A stretch of DNA of 7,732 nucleotides from Candidatus Bathyarchaeota archaeon. Its GTDB lineage: Archaea; Thermoproteota; Bathyarchaeia; TCS64; B23. The position numbers and the translations under genes were made by a program. Below the pieces are notes generated by a model that did not search any database, had not been told where the DNA came from, and saw only the letters and a list, made by a program, of their open reading frames with translations. Positions 5,167 to 7,732 of the stretch are shown in pieces. Every line of letters begins with the position of its first letter. The stretch's first letter is position 1. The DNA lies in assembly GCA_029259285.1 (NCBI GenBank), contig JAPDJB010000166.1, forward strand, positions 1-7,732, in the 5' to 3' direction.

Positions 5167-5390
5167 TATAAAGTTGATCTCTCAATGGATGAAGATGTCG
5201 TTAGAAGAGCTAAGGGAATAGGTTTAATCTTTCAAGGGTCTGCGAAAGGGCTTTAATTCGAGCAATAAAGGCCTTAGAGCAGGCAGAAGGGCAGAGGGGG
5301 GCCAATTACAAGACGGCTGTGGAGAGTGGTGGGCCGGGCAGGATTCGAACCTGCGACCCTCGCCACGTCAAGGCGATGTCATACCCCTAG
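5161..5390 (+). pseudogene. Ribbon-helix-helix antitoxin-like gene broken by a frameshift, running into tRNA-Val
   Basis: One frame reads YKVDLSMDEDVVRRAKGIG (5167-5223). After a one-base gap around 5223 the next frame reads NLSRVCERALIRAIKALEQAE. Together they give the classic ribbon-helix-helix pattern: a DNA-binding beta strand (KVDLSM), helix 1 (DEDVVRRAKGIG), the turn LNLS, and helix 2 (RVCERALIRAIKALEQ). This is as in archaeal CopG/VapB-type antitoxins with the AKELGLNLSKVCE signature. A lost base in the Leu codon after GIG explains the break. The N-terminus has no start before ATG 5185, which is inside strand 1, so that end is damaged too. The second frame stays open across the antisense of the tRNA gene to TAG 5388-5390, so the true C-terminus is unclear. 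No toxin gene accompanies it, and the neighbouring minus-strand ORF is not a PIN protein. Confidence 0.62.
5330..5339 (+). repeat. 10-bp direct repeat (right copy, within the tRNA-Val 3' end)
   Basis: This is the second copy of TGGGCCGGGC, formed by the discriminator base, the 3' acceptor strand and the first T-stem bases of tRNA-Val as seen on the plus strand. tRNA 3' ends are the usual crossover segment of archaeal tyrosine integrases. No integrase gene is visible between the copies. Confidence 0.35.
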
Positions 5391-5401
5391 ACCACCGGCC
5401 C
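5330..5401 (-). tRNA. tRNA-Val (anticodon GAC)
   Basis: A full 72-nt cloverleaf on the minus strand. The acceptor stem GGGCCGG/CCGGCCC has discriminator A. The D arm is GTC...GAC with GGGG in the loop. The anticodon stem TCGCC/GGCGA closes loop TTGACGT, giving anticodon GAC at 5369-5367. The variable loop is GGGTC, and the T arm GCAGG/CCTGC carries the TTCGAAT loop. It has no intron and CCA is not encoded (CCACTC follows). It lies 28 nt after the peptidase stop on the same strand, with AAAAGATAAG (about 5430-5438) as a possible TATA element or cotranscription. Its 3' end is the boundary of the accessory stretch. Confidence 0.97.
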
Positions 5402-5429
5402 AGGCCACCTGATCGTGTGGATTCCTCCC

Positions 5430-7478
5430 TTATCTTTTTGTCGCTTCCCGTTGGAGAGCGATGAGGCCCATCTTCTCGTAGAGCTTGAAGAGTTCGATGA
5501 GGTATTCGAGGTTGCAGCGTCCGATCTCAAGTTCTATGAGTCTTGCGATCTCCAGTAGGCTTCGCTGGCCGTCAGCCCAGTATTGGGCGAGGATTCCCTG
5601 TATCTGGCTCTCCTTATATTTCCGATTCAGCCTCCAGTAGGCCTCTCGGTCTTCCCTCGGCAGCTTTCTCAGCCAAGGCTCGATGGAGATGGGTCCTCTG
5701 AACCTCCTCCTCGGCTTCATGGCGTCGGCCTCGATCTCTATTCGTCGCTTACGCCTCCTAATCCTCCTCAGCCTCAAACCCCTCTCGGATGCATACTCCC
5801 TGATCGCCTCCTCTATGCGGTTGGCCTCTTCCTCGGCTGTAGTTCTCAGCGCCCTACGGCATCTCTCCATCGCCTTCTCATCCAGCTCCACGCCCAGCCT
5901 CCCCATCGACTCCAGGGCCTCCATCCCCCTCTCAGCCTCGTATAGGAGCTCCCGCCTCGCCCTCTCCAGGGCCTCAGCTAAGACCCTCTCGCCTTCAGCC
6001 TCAGCCTCGTTCAGCGCCTTGGTTAGGATTCTCTGACCCCGCTCGAGGATTCGTCTCCGATACCTGTTGATCGTCTCCTCCATCATCCACCTCGCCTCGT
6101 TCACATCTGCTGAGGCGATGAAGTAGGCGTAGGTGGCAGCCATAAGGGCTGCTCTCCCAAGCATCTCTGGGTCAACCTTATCGACGGTGTCGAGGCTGGT
6201 GTGATAGAACCTATCAGGCCACTGGATGATCATGGGGCATGGAACCCCGACGGAGGGGTCTGAGAATATGTAGTGGTCGCTTCCGCCGGAGAAGGGGGTG
6301 ACGGTCCACCTGTAGAGGGGGTAGGCAGCGGTTCCAGAGAAGTTCTTGAACTCCCCCTTCAACTCATCCAGGATGGCCTCGAGGAGGGGGTTGACATAGG
6401 ATGCCTCGGCGTCGGGCGTCCACTCCAGGATGAGGCTGCTCCCGCAGAGCTCCTGGTTTTCACCCACCATGTCGAGATTCAGGGCGGCCACCATCTCCCC
6501 GATGCGATGCTCATTCTCAGCCAGCCAGGCGTAGGTTCCCGTCATCTCTGGGACGAAGAGGAATCGGATTGTCCTCCGAGGCCTTTTGAGCCTTCCCTCG
6601 GCGATCAGCTTCTGAAGCGCCCTAGCGGCCTCCATGGCTGCGGCGCATCCGGAGGCGTTGTCGTTGGCTGAGGGCTGGGGGTGGCAGATGTGGGCGACTA
6701 TGACGACCTCCCCTTCGCCCTCGCCCTTTATCCAGGCCTCCCCGACCTCAAGGCTGCCACGCTTAAAGCCTGCGTCGACCCTCGCCCAAACCTTCACGGA
6801 TTTCCCCCTCCTCCGCTGCTTTGCGACGAGATCCCTGAGCCATCTTCCCCTTCTCGGCGGGAGGACGAAGCCGAAGCAGGGCTTGGATTCATAGCTCCAC
6901 CAGAAGCTGGTATACTGCAGCGCATCGTCGAGGTCTCCCTCCCTCCGCACAGGGGGGAAGAGCCTCATGCCGTAGTAGATGATGCCTATGGCTCCTCGAT
7001 CCTCAACGGCCAATTCATAGACCCTGCTGATACGTCCATCGGTGAGGACTATACGCCCCTCAACTTCTAAGCCCCTATAATCCCGTGGCTCCTCCCCCCT
7101 GCCGACATAAACCACCTCAGCTTCCACGCCCTCAGGAGGCGTCGGATAACTACGCTGTATGAGGCTCAGCTTAGACTCAGACCACCTCGCCAGGGGCCGC
7201 CTCTCCGACTCGGGTTCACGGAGCCAGAGCTCCGCATCCCTGCACCACCACTCCCTGAAGAGGAGGCAGCTCCAGGCATAGCTCTCACCATCAGCCGGAT
7301 AACGCCTCACCTCACCCTCAAGGCCATAACCCCTCAAAGCGTCGACGACAAACTCCACAGCAGCCCTAAATCCAGGACTCCCCTGAATACGATGATGACG
7401 AGTGATCTCAGAGACGAAGCCCAAAGCGATGCCGCCTGAAACCTCACCCCTCAACTCCTCCAAAACCGACTTAAACAT
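5430..7478 (-). CDS. M28/DUF4910-like zinc aminopeptidase with coiled-coil and winged-helix-like C-terminal parts
   Basis: 682 residues, no signal peptide. Residues 1-110 form an N-terminal cap; about 118-170 resemble a protease-associated insert (GVEAEVVYVGRGEEPRDYRG to RGAIGIIYYGM). The metallopeptidase core follows: VVIVAHICHPQPSANDNASG (258-277) with H263 and D273, FLFVPEMTGTYAWL (306-319) with E311, LNLDMVGE (333-340) with D336, SGGSDHYIF (397-405), and YHTSLDT (425-431) with H426. These match the M28 zinc ligands, but the usual Glu-Glu pair is reduced to E311-M312, and C265 stands where M28 has Asp; I recall a similar single Glu in DUF4910 proteins. Residues 460-580 are a Glu/Arg-rich coiled coil ending in RRIRRRKRR. 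The end (626-676) looks like a winged helix with LLEIARLIELE and LIELFKLYEKMGLIAL. Such length well exceeds a plain M28 enzyme. ATG 7478 has a GGGTGGAG Shine-Dalgarno 9 nt upstream. Confidence 0.8.
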   Translation of the reverse strand: MFKSVLEELRGEVSGGIALGFVSEITRHHRIQGSPGFRAAVEFVVDALRGYGLEGEVRRYPADGESYAWSCLLFREWWCRDAELWLREPESERRPLARWSESKLSLIQRSYPTPPEGVEAEVVYVGRGEEPRDYRGLEVEGRIVLTDGRISRVYELAVEDRGAIGIIYYGMRLFPPVRREGDLDDALQYTSFWWSYESKPCFGFVLPPRRGRWLRDLVAKQRRRGKSVKVWARVDAGFKRGSLEVGEAWIKGEGEGEVVIVAHICHPQPSANDNASGCAAAMEAARALQKLIAEGRLKRPRRTIRFLFVPEMTGTYAWLAENEHRIGEMVAALNLDMVGENQELCGSSLILEWTPDAEASYVNPLLEAILDELKGEFKNFSGTAAYPLYRWTVTPFSGGSDHYIFSDPSVGVPCPMIIQWPDRFYHTSLDTVDKVDPEMLGRAALMAATYAYFIASADVNEARWMMEETINRYRRRILERGQRILTKALNEAEAEGERVLAEALERARRELLYEAERGMEALESMGRLGVELDEKAMERCRRALRTTAEEEANRIEEAIREYASERGLRLRRIRRRKRRIEIEADAMKPRRRFRGPISIEPWLRKLPREDREAYWRLNRKYKESQIQGILAQYWADGQRSLLEIARLIELEIGRCNLEYLIELFKLYEKMGLIALQREATKR

Positions 7479-7487
7479 CGATCAAGA

Positions 7488-7495
7488 CTCCACCC
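7488..7495 (-). promoter_or_regulatory. Shine-Dalgarno of the peptidase gene
   Basis: On the minus strand GGGTGGAG lies 9 nt before the ATG and decides that start. This gene therefore seems to have a leader, unlike several others here. A minus-strand TATA candidate CTATAAAG at about 7531-7538 would give a leader of about 30 nt. Confidence 0.5.
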
Positions 7496-7530
7496 AAAAC
7501 TTAAAAAGGCCTCAGGGAGGAGGCTTAAAC

Positions 7531-7538
7531 CTTTATAG
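7531..7538. promoter_or_regulatory. TATA box shared by tRNA-Phe and possibly the divergent peptidase gene
   Basis: CTTTATAG is centred about 28 nt before the first base of tRNA-Phe, the expected distance for a primary transcript starting close to the mature 5' end. Read on the other strand it is CTATAAAG and could serve the peptidase gene. Confidence 0.55.
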
Positions 7539-7562
7539 AGGAAACCGGTCTCTATCATAGCG

Positions 7563-7636
7563 GCCGCGGTAGCTCAGCCTGGGAGAGCGTCCGGCTGAAG
7601 ACCGGAATGTCCCCGGTTCAAATCCGGGCCGCGGCA
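7563..7636 (+). tRNA. tRNA-Phe (anticodon GAA)
   Basis: A complete 74-nt cloverleaf. The acceptor stem GCCGCGG/CCGCGGC has discriminator A. The D arm is GCTC/GAGC. The anticodon stem TCCGG/CCGGA has loop CTGAAGA, anticodon GAA at 7597-7599. The variable loop is ATGTC, and the T arm CCCGG/CCGGG carries loop TTCAAAT. It has no intron and CCA is not encoded. It is a single transcription unit between a divergent peptidase gene and a convergent partial gene. Confidence 0.97.
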
Positions 7637-7657
7637 CTACGGATAAACCCGCGACAC

Positions 7658-7662
7658 TTTTT
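7658..7662 (+). terminator. T-run terminator of tRNA-Phe
   Basis: TTTTT, followed by GAGTTTCTTC, begins 22 nt after the tRNA 3' end. A U-run without a hairpin is the normal archaeal termination signal. Confidence 0.4.
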
Positions 7663-7670
7663 GAGTTTCT

Positions 7671-7732
7671 TCACCTACGCCTCCTGAACAATTTAACTCC
7701 GTCGATGTCGCAGACGTATTCGAAGCCTGCCT
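7671..7732 (-). CDS. C-terminal end of an unidentified gene running off the window
   Basis: On the minus strand the last 19 codons before TGA 7671-7673 read AGFEYVCDIDGVKLFRRRR. The composition (strand-like YVCDIDGVKLF followed by a basic tail) and GC-ending codons look coding, and the stop lies in the short gap after the convergent tRNA-Phe. Too little is present to name the family, and a chance open frame cannot be excluded. Confidence 0.4.
   Translation of the reverse strand, partial: AGFEYVCDIDGVKLFRRRR

Noticed and set aside
3900..5330. CRISPR array or integrase gene in the accessory stretch
   Set aside because: There are no regularly spaced repeats, and no frame shows a tyrosine-recombinase or serine-recombinase motif.
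5583..7070. Several plus-strand ORFs of 86-132 codons
   Set aside because: All are antisense shadows of the 682-codon peptidase, which has a full set of motifs, a start and a Shine-Dalgarno.

Overview
The window looks like a chromosomal segment of a TACK-type archaeon. The evidence is a gene for ribosomal protein L38e, which among prokaryotes I know only from archaea; archaeal TATA boxes about 25-32 nt upstream of several start codons that lack a Shine-Dalgarno (leaderless genes); two tRNA genes without an encoded CCA; a beta-CASP ribonuclease of the archaeal CPSF kind; and a DUF217-type VapBC pair. Most genes are GC-rich and use AGG for Arg and C/G-ending codons. A Bathyarchaeia-like host is possible, but that is only an impression.

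Layout. 1-789 (+) is the C-terminal part of the beta-CASP RNase. 830-2095 (+) is an MFS transporter, 2136-2330 (+) is L38e, and 2375-2991 (+) is a vapB-vapC operon. 2972-3820 (-) is an HExxH putative metallopeptidase converging on vapC with a 20-nt overlap. From about 3870 to 5330 lies an accessory stretch. It opens with a 23-nt perfect palindrome carrying TATA-like sequence on both strands. It then holds a frameshifted small gene, an AT-rich pair (a DUF5678-like small protein and a retropepsin-like aspartic protease with no normal start codon), a minus-strand small gene broken by an in-frame TAA, and a ribbon-helix-helix antitoxin-like gene broken by a frameshift. This stretch abuts the 3' end of a minus-strand tRNA-Val(GAC). 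Then come a 682-codon M28/DUF4910-like zinc peptidase with coiled-coil and winged-helix-like C-terminal parts (5430-7478, -), a tRNA-Phe(GAA) (7563-7636, +), and probably the last codons of another minus-strand gene at the right edge.

How it fits together. The flanks are ordinary housekeeping and transport genes. The centre looks like a landing zone for small mobile or selfish modules next to a tRNA gene. A 10-bp repeat identical to the tRNA-Val 3' end recurs 1.4 kb away at the far side of the stretch, which is compatible with an old tRNA-directed integration but is short enough to be chance. The most interesting item is the low-GC DUF5678-retropepsin pair. Its functional link is inferred from adjacency only. 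Three unrelated peptidase-type folds (HExxH, aspartic, M28-like) occur within 5 kb, and nothing in the sequence ties them into one pathway.
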